Below, piece after piece: positions 34,081 to 43,804 of a DNA stretch of 64,000 nucleotides (positions within the stretch are counted from its first letter, which is position 1; each line of letters starts with the position of its first letter). The notes under the pieces are model-generated. The model saw only the letters and a program-made list of their open reading frames with translations. It was not told the origin of the DNA and did no database searches. Location: NCBI GenBank assembly GCA_945928865.1, contig CAMENZ010000001.1, positions 124,001 through 188,000 of the forward strand. The letters are read 5' to 3'. Source of the DNA: an uncultured Clostridia bacterium (GTDB lineage Bacteria; Bacillota; Clostridia; Peptostreptococcales; Anaerovoracaceae). The position numbers and the translations under genes are program-made.

Positions 34081-34109
34081 ATTCTAACGATTTTGTTTAA
34101 TAATGTCAA
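34081..34109 (-). promoter_or_regulatory. Near-consensus sigma-A promoter of the EEP gene
   Basis: On the minus strand TTGACA (34104-34109) and TAGAAT (34081-34086) are separated by exactly 17 bases, 28 bases before the ATG. Confidence 0.75.
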
Positions 34110-34183
34110 GGGAATCCCCATAGAACTTACTTTCCAAAGCAATAAATTTGTGTTAGAATAGAAAAAGATAGGAGGGCAAAATT

Positions 34184-37100
34184 ATGGCGTTCACACATCT
34201 TCATGTTCATACAGAATTTAGCCTTTTAGATGGGGCTTCCAGAATATCAAAATTGGTAAGTCGGGCTAAAGAATTAGGCATGAACAGTCTAGCTATTACC
34301 GACCACGGTGTTATGTTTGGTGTAGTAGATTTTTACAAGGAATGTAAGAAACAGGGCATCAAACCTATTATAGGTTGTGAAGTATATACAGCTAAACGAA
34401 AATATACAGATAAAGATGGAGATAAGGATAAATATCAGGGCCATCTGATTTTGCTTGCAAAAAATGAAATAGGATATAAGAATTTAATAAAGCTGGTATC
34501 AGAAGGTTTTATTCATGGATATTATTACAAGCCTAGAATCGATAAAGAACTTCTCAGGCAGTATTCTGAAGGCTTAATATGCTTATCTGCTTGTTTAGCC
34601 GGAGAAGTACAATTTAAACTTCTCAGAGGAGATTACGAAGGTGCAAAATCTGAAGCTAAGACCTTATTGGAAATTTTCGGTGAGGGAAATTTCTTTTTAG
34701 AAATACAGGATCAAGGTCTAGAGGAAGAAAGAAATATTTTAGCTGATATGAAGAGGCTTTCACAGGAACTTTCCGTACCTTTAGTTGCTACTAATGATGT
34801 ACATTATGTATTAAAAGAAGATGCTAAGGCGCATGATGTACTTTTAGCCATTCAGACGGCAACTAATTTAGAAGATGAAAAGAGAATGAGATTCCCTAAT
34901 GATGAATTTTATTTGAAATCAGAAGACGAAATGAGAAAAGTGTTTGCTTATGCACCGGAAGCTGTAGATAATACTCAGATTATTGCTGACCGTTGTAACT
35001 TTGATTTTCGTTTTGGCGAATATCATTTACCTGAATTTAAGTCGCCGGATGGCAAAACCAACAGTCAGTACCTTAAGGAATTATGCTATAAGGGGTTGGA
35101 GGAAAGGTATGGGCAGGCAGATTTTGAACCATTGATGGAAAGATTAAACTATGAAATCGATATAATTGAAACTATGGGATATGTGGAATATTTCTTAATT
35201 GTTTGGGATTTCATAAATTATGCAAAATCCAACGGAATTATGGTAGGACCCGGTAGAGGTTCTGCGGCAGGTTCCTTAGTTTCCTACTGCCTAAAAATAA
35301 CAGATATAGATCCTATTAAATATAATTTGATTTTTGAGAGATTTTTAAATCCTGAAAGAGTAAGTATGCCTGATATAGATGTGGATTTTTGTTATGAAAG
35401 AAGACAGGAAGTAATAGATTATGTTACGGAGAAATATGGGACTGAAAGAGTTTCACAGATTATAACCTTTGGTACCATGAAGGCAAAACAAGCCATAAGG
35501 GATGTTGCCAGGGCTTTATCCGTTTCTTATGGAAAGACAGATGCTATTGCTAAGGCTGTACCTTTCGCTCTAGATATGACTTTAGATTGGGCTGTTAAAA
35601 ATAGTCCGGATTTAAAGAGATTATATGAAGAGGATATGGAAGCTAAGGCGGTAATAGATATGGCTAGGGCATTAGAAGGTTTGACCAGACATGCTTCTAC
35701 CCATGCAGCAGGAGTAGTAATTTCAAAGAATCCTATAGATGAGTATGTACCTCTTTATTTATCTGATAAGGGACCGGCTACTCAATTTAATATGACTACC
35801 ATTGAAGAACTGGGGCTTTTAAAGATGGATTTTTTAGGTTTAAGAAATCTAACGGTTATTCGTGATGCCTTAGAGTTAATAAAAGCTAATTATAATATAG
35901 AAATAGATTTTAGTAAGATGGATTATGATGATGCCGGTGTGTATGAGATGATTGCCTCGGGTAATACTTCCGGAGTATTCCAATTAGAATCGGCAGGAAT
36001 GACTCAGTTTATGAAGAATCTTAAGCCTTCTTGCTTTGAAGATATTGTAGCGGGCATCTCACTTTTCAGACCGGGTCCTATGGATTCTATACCGAAATAT
36101 ATTGAAAATAAAAAGAATATTAAGAAAATACAATATGTGCATCCTAAATTAGCTCCTATTTTAGATGTAACCTATGGTTGTTTAGTGTATCAGGAACAGG
36201 TTATGCAGATAGTAAGGGATTTAGGCGGCTATACCTATGGGCGTTCCGACTTGGTAAGGCGTGTAATGTCTAAAAAGAAAAAAGAAGCTATGCATAAAGA
36301 AAAGGAAATTTTTATTTATGGACAGCTTAAAGAAGGTGCTACCTCCGAAGGAGAAAATGGCGAAAATATTGAAATTATGGGTTGCATCAGAAATGGTATT
36401 CCTAAGGAAGCGGCAGAGACTATATTTGAAGATATGGTAACTTTTGCATCCTATGCTTTCAATAAATCCCATGCAGCCGCCTATGCTGTGGTGGCTTATG
36501 AAACCGGTTATTTGAAAAAATATTATCCTAAGGAGTTTATGGCTGCTCTTATGACTTCTGTCATGGGAGATTCCAATCTTATTGCAAAATACATCAGGAA
36601 CTGTCGTGATATGGGTATAGAAGTATTGCCTCCTTGTGTTAACACGGGAATAAAAAAGTTTGGTGTAACTGATGGCAAAATCACCTTCGGTCTCAAGGGC
36701 GTTAAGAATGTAGGGGATGGGGTAATAGAAGAAATTATTAGAGCCAGAACTGAAAAAGGTTTACCGGGCAGCATATTTACTTTCATAGAAAATTTGAATA
36801 TAAGCAATATAAATAAAAAGGCAATTGAATCTCTGATTAAAGCCGGTGCATTGGATTGTTTTTCTGAGAATAGAGCGGCGATGATGGCTGTGTATGAGGG
36901 TTTAGTAGAATCTGCTCAGAATTCTAATAGGAAGAATATAGAAGGACAGATTTCTCTTTTTCAAATGGCAGGAGATATGATGGGTGAATCTGCCTTAGAA
37001 GATATGGGATTTGGGAATACCTTACCTAAAGTTAACCCATATCCTAAAAAAATTGCTCTAGGTATGGAAAAAGAAATGCTGGGAGTTTATTTGACAGATC

Positions 37101-37753
37101 ATCCTTTGAGAGAATATGAAGATAAGATGGCAGAAATATCTACTATAAACTGTGAAGCCTTACAGGTGGATTTTGAGGAAGATGGAGTAGAGAGAGAGTA
37201 TAAGGGTAATTTAACAGATGGAATGGAAGTTATAATTTGTGGAATGGTGGCTTCTAAGAAAACTCTTATTACTAAGAAAAATCAGATGATGGCGTTTGTT
37301 GATTTAGAAGATTTATATGGGAATGGGGAAGTAATAGTTTTTCCTAATGTATATGAGAGAACTCATGAACTTTTAGAAAGCGATGAGGTCATTGCTGTAA
37401 GAGGTACTCTTAATTTTAAAGAGGGTGAGGCTCCTAAGATTTTGGCAAATGAAATTTTAGATATAAATAAGGCAGTTGAGGTAGGCTTTACCAATAGGAC
37501 CCCTAAGGGAGCATCTTATGTAAATAGAGAAGTGAGCTATGTCAAGCTGAAAATTCCTAAAGACAGGGATGAAATGGAAACTATAGAAAAAATTAAAGTA
37601 ATTTTAGCTGATTATAAAGGGGATTCCCCTGTGCTTATATATCTTAAAAATGGTTCTGCCATAAAGACGGATAGAAATCTTTGGGTAAATGTTAGCAAGG
37701 AATTGAAAGATAGTTTGGTTGCAGAGCTAGGCTTTACTAATGTGAAGATGTAG
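34184..37753 (+). CDS. dnaE: DNA polymerase III alpha subunit DnaE
   Basis: The 1189-residue replicative polymerase has an N-terminal PHP domain (HLHVHTEFSLLDG), palm with GPGRGSAAGSLVSYC and the catalytic aspartates in PDIDVDF (Asp397, Asp399, Asp401), TRHASTHAAG fingers region, the helix-hairpin-helix region (SNINKKAIESLIKAGALD) and a C-terminal OB fold (EVIVFPNVYE). No DEDD exonuclease is inserted, so this is DnaE rather than PolC. In Firmicutes DnaE extends primers before PolC takes over. Size fits DnaE1-type proteins. RBS AGGAGGG. It is followed 72 bases on by a flavodoxin-like gene, possibly co-transcribed. Confidence 0.96.
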   Translation: MAFTHLHVHTEFSLLDGASRISKLVSRAKELGMNSLAITDHGVMFGVVDFYKECKKQGIKPIIGCEVYTAKRKYTDKDGDKDKYQGHLILLAKNEIGYKNLIKLVSEGFIHGYYYKPRIDKELLRQYSEGLICLSACLAGEVQFKLLRGDYEGAKSEAKTLLEIFGEGNFFLEIQDQGLEEERNILADMKRLSQELSVPLVATNDVHYVLKEDAKAHDVLLAIQTATNLEDEKRMRFPNDEFYLKSEDEMRKVFAYAPEAVDNTQIIADRCNFDFRFGEYHLPEFKSPDGKTNSQYLKELCYKGLEERYGQADFEPLMERLNYEIDIIETMGYVEYFLIVWDFINYAKSNGIMVGPGRGSAAGSLVSYCLKITDIDPIKYNLIFERFLNPERVSMPDIDVDFCYERRQEVIDYVTEKYGTERVSQIITFGTMKAKQAIRDVARALSVSYGKTDAIAKAVPFALDMTLDWAVKNSPDLKRLYEEDMEAKAVIDMARALEGLTRHASTHAAGVVISKNPIDEYVPLYLSDKGPATQFNMTTIEELGLLKMDFLGLRNLTVIRDALELIKANYNIEIDFSKMDYDDAGVYEMIASGNTSGVFQLESAGMTQFMKNLKPSCFEDIVAGISLFRPGPMDSIPKYIENKKNIKKIQYVHPKLAPILDVTYGCLVYQEQVMQIVRDLGGYTYGRSDLVRRVMSKKKKEAMHKEKEIFIYGQLKEGATSEGENGENIEIMGCIRNGIPKEAAETIFEDMVTFASYAFNKSHAAAYAVVAYETGYLKKYYPKEFMAALMTSVMGDSNLIAKYIRNCRDMGIEVLPPCVNTGIKKFGVTDGKITFGLKGVKNVGDGVIEEIIRARTEKGLPGSIFTFIENLNISNINKKAIESLIKAGALDCFSENRAAMMAVYEGLVESAQNSNRKNIEGQISLFQMAGDMMGESALEDMGFGNTLPKVNPYPKKIALGMEKEMLGVYLTDHPLREYEDKMAEISTINCEALQVDFEEDGVEREYKGNLTDGMEVIICGMVASKKTLITKKNQMMAFVDLEDLYGNGEVIVFPNVYERTHELLESDEVIAVRGTLNFKEGEAPKILANEILDINKAVEVGFTNRTPKGASYVNREVSYVKLKIPKDRDEMETIEKIKVILADYKGDSPVLIYLKNGSAIKTDRNLWVNVSKELKDSLVAELGFTNVKM

Positions 37754-37825
37754 CGGTTTGTAGGCGGGTTTTTAAGTGATTTGCAATTAATTGGTTAGTG
37801 AAAGACTTTAGGAAAGGTTTATATA

Positions 37826-38419
37826 ATGAATGACACTATCGTTGTCTATAGAAGCAAATATGGTTCTACAGATATTTATGCTAAGTGGATTGGAGAGGCT
37901 TTAGGCTGCAGGGTTTCAGAGATTAGAAATTTGAAAAAAAGAGATCTGGAAAGATATAAAATAATTATTTATGGTGGAGGTATTCATGCCGGCGGAATTA
38001 GGGGCTGGGATGTAATGCAGAAGTGGCTAAAACTGGATTTAATGGCGGATTACTATAAGTCTAAGGAAGGCACAAAATCCACCAATCCTAAGGATGAACA
38101 AAGTAAGAAAGTTATGGTTTTCGCCGTAGGTATAGGTGAAAAAACTGAAGAAAATCTTAAGCAGCTCAGAGATGTTAATCTTTATAAGAAATGGCAGACA
38201 CATATTCCTTGTTATATTTTTTCAGGGGCTTATAGACCGGAGAAGGTTAAGGGCATAGATGGCTTCATTATGAAGATGATGGTAAAATTTCTTAGAGATA
38301 AGGGACTTAATATGTCTAGGGAAGAGCGGATTTTGATAGATAGGGTTAAGGATGGCTGTGATTTAATAAATAAAGATGAGATTTCAGCCTTGGTTGAAGA
38401 TTATAAAAATTTGATTTAG
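37826..38419 (+). CDS. Flavodoxin-like protein
   Basis: The 197-residue protein has a flavodoxin fold: the N-terminal phosphate loop YRSKYGSTDIYAKWI binds the FMN phosphate, and IIIYGGGIHAGGI follows strand 3. Length and the variant loops place it with the flavodoxin-domain/HemG-like group rather than classical 140-residue flavodoxins. It probably works as an FMN-dependent oxidoreductase or electron carrier in the cytoplasm. Its stop is five bases before the fbp start, suggesting co-transcription. Partners are unknown. Confidence 0.83.
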   Translation: MNDTIVVYRSKYGSTDIYAKWIGEALGCRVSEIRNLKKRDLERYKIIIYGGGIHAGGIRGWDVMQKWLKLDLMADYYKSKEGTKSTNPKDEQSKKVMVFAVGIGEKTEENLKQLRDVNLYKKWQTHIPCYIFSGAYRPEKVKGIDGFIMKMMVKFLRDKGLNMSREERILIDRVKDGCDLINKDEISALVEDYKNLI

Positions 38420-38424
38420 AGAAA

Positions 38425-40392
38425 ATGGAGAAATTAAAAATTATGACTGATTCAAAGTATTTAAAGCGTCTTTCTAAGGATTATCCTAATAGAAGAGCAG
38501 CGGCAGCGGAAATTGTTAACCTTAGAGCTATTTTAGCACTTCCTAAGGGTACGGAGTATTTTTTAAGTGATTTACATGGTGAGCATGAGGCTTTTATCCA
38601 CATGCTAAAGAGTGCATCAGGAACTATTAAGGCTAAAATAGATGAACATTTTTCAGAGGAGTTAGGTGAAGATGAGAGAGAGGCTTTAGCCTCTCTGGTT
38701 TATAACTCAGAGGCTGAACTTAGTCGTAGAAAGAAAAGTGAAGAGGATTATGGCAAATGGTGTAGCTTGGCTATTTATAGGCTCATAACTATTTGTAAAT
38801 CAGTTTCCACAAAGTATACCAGGTATAGACTTCGCCAGAGGTTACCGAAATATTTTGATTACAGCATGGAAGAATTACTTCATGCAGACGATGAAGCTAA
38901 TAGAGCTAATTACTATAATGAAATTATAGCTTCTATTGTAGAGGGAGGCTTAGCAGATGAATATATCGTAGCTCTTACGGAAGCGATTTATAGATTGGCA
39001 GTAGACAAACTTCATATAATTGGTGATATTTTTGATAGAGGTGCTCATCCCGATGATATTATGGATTTCTTAATGGAATTCCATGATGTAGATTTTCAAT
39101 GGGGAAACCATGATGTAGTTTGGATGGGAGCGGCAGCAGGTAACTGGGCTTGTATCACTAACCTTTTAAGAATGAACATAAGTTATAATAACTTTGATAT
39201 GTTGGAAGTAGGTTATGGAATAAATCTTAGACCTTTGGCAACCTTTGCAGAAAAAGTTTATGGAAATGATCCTTGCGAATTTTTCAAACCCCATATTTTA
39301 GATAAGAATAAATATGACCCTGTAGATGAAAAATTGGCTGCTAAGATGCACAAGGCTATTGCTATATGCCAATTTAAAGTTGAGGGACAGAGAATTAAGG
39401 CACATCCTGAGTATAAATTGGAAAAGCGTCTTTTGTTGGATAAAATTGACCTTGAAGCAGGTACAGTAGAAATTGAAGGCAAAAGTTGGAAACTTAGGGA
39501 TACTAATTTCCCAACTTTAGATATGTCAGATCCATATAAACTATCAGCTGATGAGGAAAAACTTCTAAATGCTTTAGAAGCCTCCTTCTTAAATTCTGAA
39601 AGACTGCAAAGACACATTAAATTCTTATATAGTCATGGAGCTTTATATACTAATGTTAATGGAAATTTACTTTACCATGGTTGTATACCGCTAGATGAAA
39701 ATGGCGAATTTCAGTGGGTAGAATTAAATGATGTCAAACTTAAGGGCAAAGCTTTATTAGATTATTTAGATGATGAAATGCGTAAGGCTCACTTTGTACC
39801 TAAGAAGTCTAAGGAAAAGGGTAGATTGGGAGATATAATGTGGTACTTATGGTTAGGCTCAGATTCTCCTCTCTTTGGTAAGGAAAAAATGACTACCTTT
39901 GAGAGACTTTTCATAGCAGATAAGAGTACCCATAAAGAACCAACCAGACCATATTACAAGTTGATTGATAATAAGAAAATATGCCAAAAAATCTTAGTAG
40001 AATTTGGCTTAGACCCGGAAAAGGGTAAAATCTTAAATGGTCATGTTCCCGTTAAAATAAAGGATGGTGAATCCCCTATTAAGGGAGAAGGCACTTTATT
40101 TGTTATAGATGGTGGAATTTCAAAGGCTTATCAGAAACAGACCGGCATTGCAGGATACACCTTCATATTTAATTCCAGATTTATGGCTTTAGCAGAGCAT
40201 AAACCTTTCTGCCCGTTAAAAGAAGATGGAACTCAAGAATTTAGATCTCCAGTGATGATGGAAGTAGCTGAAATGCCAAAGAGACTTTTAATTGCAGATA
40301 CAGATCAGGGAATAGATTTGAAAAGCAGGATAGAAGATTTACACGCATTATTAAAGGCATTTAAAGAGGGTGCAATAAAGGAAATATATTAG
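38425..40392 (+). CDS. fbp: Fructose-1,6-bisphosphatase class III
   Basis: The 655-residue class III (Firmicutes-type) FBPase belongs to the calcineurin-like metallophosphatases. Metal and phosphate motifs: YFLSDLHGEHEAF, IIGDIFDRGAHP, QWGNHDVVWMGAAAG and LNGHVPVK. It runs gluconeogenesis by dephosphorylating fructose-1,6-bisphosphate. ATG at 38425 and ATG at 38443 are both possible; homologues start near the second (MTDSKYLKRL), for which a GGAGAAA box lies 12 bases upstream. Class III enzymes are common in clostridia that ferment amino acids and must make sugars. Length agrees with the family (about 640-670). Confidence 0.95.
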   Translation: MEKLKIMTDSKYLKRLSKDYPNRRAAAAEIVNLRAILALPKGTEYFLSDLHGEHEAFIHMLKSASGTIKAKIDEHFSEELGEDEREALASLVYNSEAELSRRKKSEEDYGKWCSLAIYRLITICKSVSTKYTRYRLRQRLPKYFDYSMEELLHADDEANRANYYNEIIASIVEGGLADEYIVALTEAIYRLAVDKLHIIGDIFDRGAHPDDIMDFLMEFHDVDFQWGNHDVVWMGAAAGNWACITNLLRMNISYNNFDMLEVGYGINLRPLATFAEKVYGNDPCEFFKPHILDKNKYDPVDEKLAAKMHKAIAICQFKVEGQRIKAHPEYKLEKRLLLDKIDLEAGTVEIEGKSWKLRDTNFPTLDMSDPYKLSADEEKLLNALEASFLNSERLQRHIKFLYSHGALYTNVNGNLLYHGCIPLDENGEFQWVELNDVKLKGKALLDYLDDEMRKAHFVPKKSKEKGRLGDIMWYLWLGSDSPLFGKEKMTTFERLFIADKSTHKEPTRPYYKLIDNKKICQKILVEFGLDPEKGKILNGHVPVKIKDGESPIKGEGTLFVIDGGISKAYQKQTGIAGYTFIFNSRFMALAEHKPFCPLKEDGTQEFRSPVMMEVAEMPKRLLIADTDQGIDLKSRIEDLHALLKAFKEGAIKEIY

Positions 40393-40454
40393 ACAAATTT
40401 ATTTTTGAGTATAATAATTAGAATAAGAATATTGTGAATGTTAAGAAGAAGTGG

Positions 40455-40483
40455 TTGACTTTTTAGGGCGAATTTTGTATAAT
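40455..40483 (+). promoter_or_regulatory. Promoter of tRNA-Arg
   Basis: TTGACT (40455-40460) and TATAAT (40478-40483), with 17-base spacing, end 20 bases before the tRNA. Confidence 0.85.
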
Positions 40484-40503
40484 AAAATGGTGCTTTTGGA
40501 TAA

Positions 40504-40580
40504 GCGTCATTAGCTCAATTGGATAGAGTCGCGCACTACGAATGCGAAGGTTGGGGGTTCGAGTCCCTCATGGCGCACCA
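40504..40580 (+). tRNA. tRNA-Arg (anticodon ACG)
   Basis: The sequence folds into a cloverleaf: acceptor GCGTCAT / ATGGCGC with one G-U pair, D arm GCTC...GAGT, anticodon loop CTACGAA (anticodon ACG), T arm with GTTCGAGTC and an encoded CCA end. The outermost anticodon-stem pair is a G-A mismatch. A near-consensus promoter lies upstream and a terminator downstream, so it is a single-gene unit. Confidence 0.97.
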
Positions 40581-40591
40581 AGAATAAGAAA

Positions 40592-40627
40592 AAGCAAGGG
40601 TATAATATTTAATCCTTGCTTTTTTTA
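40592..40627 (+). terminator. Intrinsic terminator of tRNA-Arg
   Basis: The stem AAGCAAGG / CCTTGCTT is followed by a seven-base T-run. Confidence 0.9.
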
Positions 40628-40689
40628 TTGTTGAAATTGAATTTAGCCACTTTTTAACTGTTTAGAAATTATAGAGCATACTTTTTTCA

Positions 40690-41010
40690 TTACAGTTGTT
40701 CGTATTCCTTGCCTTCTCTTTTATGTATAATATGAGCAAAGGCTATATCAAGCATATCTATTACATGCTGGTCGTCTAGGGAGTAGAAAATATTTTTTCC
40801 TTCTCTGCGACTTTTAACCAGAGCTTCGTCTTTAAGCAGTTTTAGCTGGTGAGAAACGGCAGATTTTGTCATGGAAACTGCTGCGGATATGTCATTTACA
40901 CAAAGTTCTCCATCAGAAATGGCACATAGTATGCCCATTCTCGTTTCATCCCCTATGACTTTGAAAAATTTAGTAGCGATTGGTATAATTTCTCTATTTA
41001 CCTCTTTCAT
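40690..41010 (-). CDS. ArsR/SmtB-family repressor with CzrA-type zinc site
   Basis: The 106-residue winged-helix protein has the ArsR recognition helix ([20 protein letters not shown]) and beta-hairpin wing ([11 protein letters not shown]). The alpha-5 metal site of CzrA/SmtB is intact: Asp80, His82, His93 and His96 (DQH ... HIIH) reproduce the D-x-H, ten residues, H-x-x-H spacing. The alpha-3 site is not complete (ELCVND, one Cys only). This predicts a Zn2+/Co2+-responsive repressor. The start at 41010, preceded by AGAGGA, is chosen over the longer frame; it lies inside the last codons of dsdA (17-base overlap), so the two are translationally coupled. No metal transporter is adjacent. Confidence 0.88.
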   Translation of the reverse strand: MKEVNREIIPIATKFFKVIGDETRMGILCAISDGELCVNDISAAVSMTKSAVSHQLKLLKDEALVKSRREGKNIFYSLDDQHVIDMLDIAFAHIIHKREGKEYEQL

Positions 41011-42319
41011 AATAGTCCTCTCTTTCTCTTTCAGGCACCATATTTCCACCTGTTCCCCATAAAATGTGGGTAGCATTTTTCATAATTTCTTCAGTTAGTC
41101 CTAATTTTTTTAAGTATGCGGAATTTTGGCATACCAGTGCCGGACCTATGAAGGAAGCACAGGAAGAAGGTTCTATGAAGATGTTTTCTGAATCTTTTAA
41201 TTTAGACAAGAAAGGATAGAGCTTTTTATCATCTATGGTGTAAGCACCTGATAACATGGTTTCCATCAATTCACTTACTAAATTTGAAGCTCTCCCTACA
41301 GCCAAACCATCTGCCTCTGTAAGGCCGTCTATACCTATTTGATTGCAGGAAATTTTATCCTTTAAACCTGTTGCTAAACCTAAGGTCATACAAGGGGCGT
41401 GAGTAGGTTCGGCGAAGAATATGTGTATGTTTTTACCGAAATAGTTTTTTAGACCAAATGCCACGCCTCCAGGAGCACCTCCGACTCCACAAGGTATATA
41501 TACGAATACGGGATGGGTATCATCACATAGAATATTAGCTTCTAGAAATTGCTTTCTTATGCGTTTTCCGGCTACAGAGTAACCTAAAAATAAATCCTCA
41601 GAACCCTCATCATCTACGAAGTGGCACATAGGATCACTCTCTGCTTTTTTTCGTCCATGACTAACTGCCACCTGATAATCTTCCGGATATTCTATTACAG
41701 TAACACCTTTAGATCTTAGAAGGTCTTTTTTCCAAGCCTTAGCATCGGCACTCATGTGAACCGTAACTTTAAAACCTAGTTTAGCGCTTATAATTCCTAT
41801 GGAAAGCCCTAAATTTCCGGTAGAACCTACGGCTACTGAATATTGGCTGAATAAAGCGGTAAACTCAGGATTTAAAAGTTTGCTGTAGTCTTCTTCCAAT
41901 GAAAGCATTTTCTTTTCTAAAGCAATTTTTTCAGCAAATTTCAAAACTTCATATATACCGCCTCTTGCTTTTATAGAACCGGAAACTGGCAAGTGGCTGT
42001 CTTTCTTTAGAAAAAGTCTCCCTGAAAATTCATCTGTGAGTTTAATCAATTCTTTTTTCATGTTTGGAATTTCTACTAAGTCGGACTCAATAATACATGG
42101 AGTCTGTTCTGTTTCCGGAAAGGCTTTCATTATATATGGTCTAAATCTTTCTAATCTGGCTTCCGCCTCATCTATATCTTTTTCTTGAAATTTACAGTTT
42201 TTTAAAGGGTTATCTGAAAGTCCTTCATTTAACCAAAAGATTTCTTCATAGCCCATCATCTTTGCAACTAATTCGGAATTTTTAAGTGTTTTTATATCAA
42301 AATCTGCCTGTAAAGCCAT
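40994..42319 (-). CDS. dsdA: D-serine ammonia-lyase (D-serine dehydratase)
   Basis: The 441-residue fold-type II PLP enzyme converts D-serine to pyruvate and ammonia. Lys117 in SGSIKARGG is the PLP lysine (Lys118 in E. coli), the phosphate-binding loop is GSTGNLGLS, and long stretches match E. coli DsdA ([46 protein letters not shown]). ATG at 42319 is preferred over 42331 because GGAGG falls five bases upstream of it. It is co-transcribed with an overlapping ArsR-type gene instead of the LysR-type DsdC known from enterobacteria. Role: use or detoxification of D-serine as a fermentation substrate. Confidence 0.95.
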   Translation of the reverse strand: MALQADFDIKTLKNSELVAKMMGYEEIFWLNEGLSDNPLKNCKFQEKDIDEAEARLERFRPYIMKAFPETEQTPCIIESDLVEIPNMKKELIKLTDEFSGRLFLKKDSHLPVSGSIKARGGIYEVLKFAEKIALEKKMLSLEEDYSKLLNPEFTALFSQYSVAVGSTGNLGLSIGIISAKLGFKVTVHMSADAKAWKKDLLRSKGVTVIEYPEDYQVAVSHGRKKAESDPMCHFVDDEGSEDLFLGYSVAGKRIRKQFLEANILCDDTHPVFVYIPCGVGGAPGGVAFGLKNYFGKNIHIFFAEPTHAPCMTLGLATGLKDKISCNQIGIDGLTEADGLAVGRASNLVSELMETMLSGAYTIDDKKLYPFLSKLKDSENIFIEPSSCASFIGPALVCQNSAYLKKLGLTEEIMKNATHILWGTGGNMVPEREREDYYERGK

Positions 42320-42339
42320 TTCTTCCTCCATAATTTTAT

Positions 42340-42930
42340 TTAAAATCTATCACTATAGTTGATTAAATCCCTTAGATGTCCGCCTCTTATCTTAGTTTTT
42401 TTAGTATGGGATTTTTCATCACCGGCTGTAGCTTGAGCTATTATAAATTTCTCATATTCTAAAAGTTCTACTTCTACCATGGATTTCTCTGTAGTCAGCA
42501 GGGCAAAAGTACCGCTGGAATTATCTCTTGGAAAGGATATACTGCCTGGATTTATCAAGTGAAGCCCCTTTAGAGTTATATATTTAGCTCTATGGGTATG
42601 TCCGAAAACTGCCCCTATACATTGATTTTCTTCTGCCAAGTAGGAAAGCCTATCTAAGGATAAATTAACATTTTGCTCATGTCCGTGAGTTATTAAGAAT
42701 TTTCCGGCTTCAGTTTCTAAGATTTTGAAATCTGTAGAGCGACCTCCGTCCATGTTTCCCTTAACTGCTAGAGTAGGTATTCCTGTAAGTTTTTCCAACT
42801 CCATTCCATCGGCTTCAAAATCTCCGCAGTGGAGGATTTTGTCTATAGTAAAATTACTTTTAAGCTGACTTATAACCTTTAGAACCTTATCTAATTTATC
42901 GTGAGTATCACTGATTATTAAAATTTTCAT
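42340..42930 (-). CDS. YfcE/MJ0936-family metallophosphoesterase
   Basis: The 196-residue calcineurin-like phosphoesterase has the five motifs [28 protein letters not shown] and GHTHRA, which hold two metal ions. Members hydrolyse phosphodiesters such as bis-pNPP; natural substrates are unclear. A C-terminal extension of about 35 residues ([13 protein letters not shown]) exceeds the minimal family. It is the first gene of a minus-strand unit with dsdA (20-base gap) and the ArsR gene, but no functional link is evident. Confidence 0.88.
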   Translation of the reverse strand: MKILIISDTHDKLDKVLKVISQLKSNFTIDKILHCGDFEADGMELEKLTGIPTLAVKGNMDGGRSTDFKILETEAGKFLITHGHEQNVNLSLDRLSYLAEENQCIGAVFGHTHRAKYITLKGLHLINPGSISFPRDNSSGTFALLTTEKSMVEVELLEYEKFIIAQATAGDEKSHTKKTKIRGGHLRDLINYSDRF

Positions 42931-43093
42931 TAAAAATAGCTTCCAATCTTAAATAATATCAAAATATTTGTGTAAATAGTATAGCATAAAAAACTAGTTT
43001 ATAATATAATAAAATAGAGTAATTTTATAAAAAATATTATTAAAAATTAAGTAGTTATATCTTTGGAAGTTGAGTTTAATAAGGAGGCTGAAT

Positions 43094-43765
43094 ATGCTTA
43101 CGGAAATAAAGAGGAATTTGATTATTTTAGACAATAGAGCTCCTTTTCGTGAGGAAACTTTAAAGTATATAAGCCAATTAGAGCGTATCGAGTGGATTCA
43201 CATGAATATGCATTTAGATGGAAGCCCCCTGACCAAAGAAAATATAGAGGGGATTTTATCCGGTGAAGTCGTAATGAATGGTAGAATTATGGATCATGTT
43301 ATGATTGATAAACTGGATAATATGATAGGTGAGCTCTATGGAGAAACAAAATTGGAGTTCTTAAGTAAAGAGTGGAGAAGGGATACTCAAGAAGTCATGG
43401 AATATGGATATTTCCCGCCTCTACCTGTAGAAATTCCCGGACTGTTTAATGAGCTTGGCGAGTATTTAGCCAAAGATGATGAAATGGAAGACCTTATAGA
43501 AAAGGCTGCTAATATTCATAATAGGTTTATAAAAATGTTTCCTTTCAAAGAGGAAAATCAATTAGTAGCCAGAGCCTTGATGGAGAAGTTTTTAATAAGT
43601 CGAGGTTTTCCGATGGTATATTTGGATGTATCGGAAGAAACATATAATAAATGGATAGAAGAATATTTAAAAACAGGTTCTTCAGAGAAATTAGCAACTG
43701 CATTGGAACAGGCAATGTTATCTAAAACTAACTTGTTCAAACAGTTAACAGAGGATAGAGATTAA
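43094..43765 (+). CDS. Fic-fold protein with degenerate active site
   Basis: The 223-residue protein shows the layout of Fic proteins: an N-terminal part with MNMHLDGSPLTKENIEGIL in place of the usual SSxIEGNxLTxxE stretch, and a C-terminal core with NIHNRFIKMFPFKEENQLVARALMEK-like spacing followed by FLISRGFPMVYLD. The catalytic motif HPFxxGNGR reads FPFKEENQL (residues 149-157): the catalytic His is Phe and the phosphate-binding Gly and Arg are lost. AMP transfer is therefore very unlikely. Start at 43094 has AAGGAGG; an upstream TTG (43070) is rejected. It is the first gene of a unit with the AI-2E-family permease and murB. The family call rests on pattern and not on a profile search. Confidence 0.62.
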   Translation: MLTEIKRNLIILDNRAPFREETLKYISQLERIEWIHMNMHLDGSPLTKENIEGILSGEVVMNGRIMDHVMIDKLDNMIGELYGETKLEFLSKEWRRDTQEVMEYGYFPPLPVEIPGLFNELGEYLAKDDEMEDLIEKAANIHNRFIKMFPFKEENQLVARALMEKFLISRGFPMVYLDVSEETYNKWIEEYLKTGSSEKLATALEQAMLSKTNLFKQLTEDRD

Positions 43766-43804
43766 AGTTATTTAAGAATATTTTGAGAAATAATGAGGGA
43801 AAAT

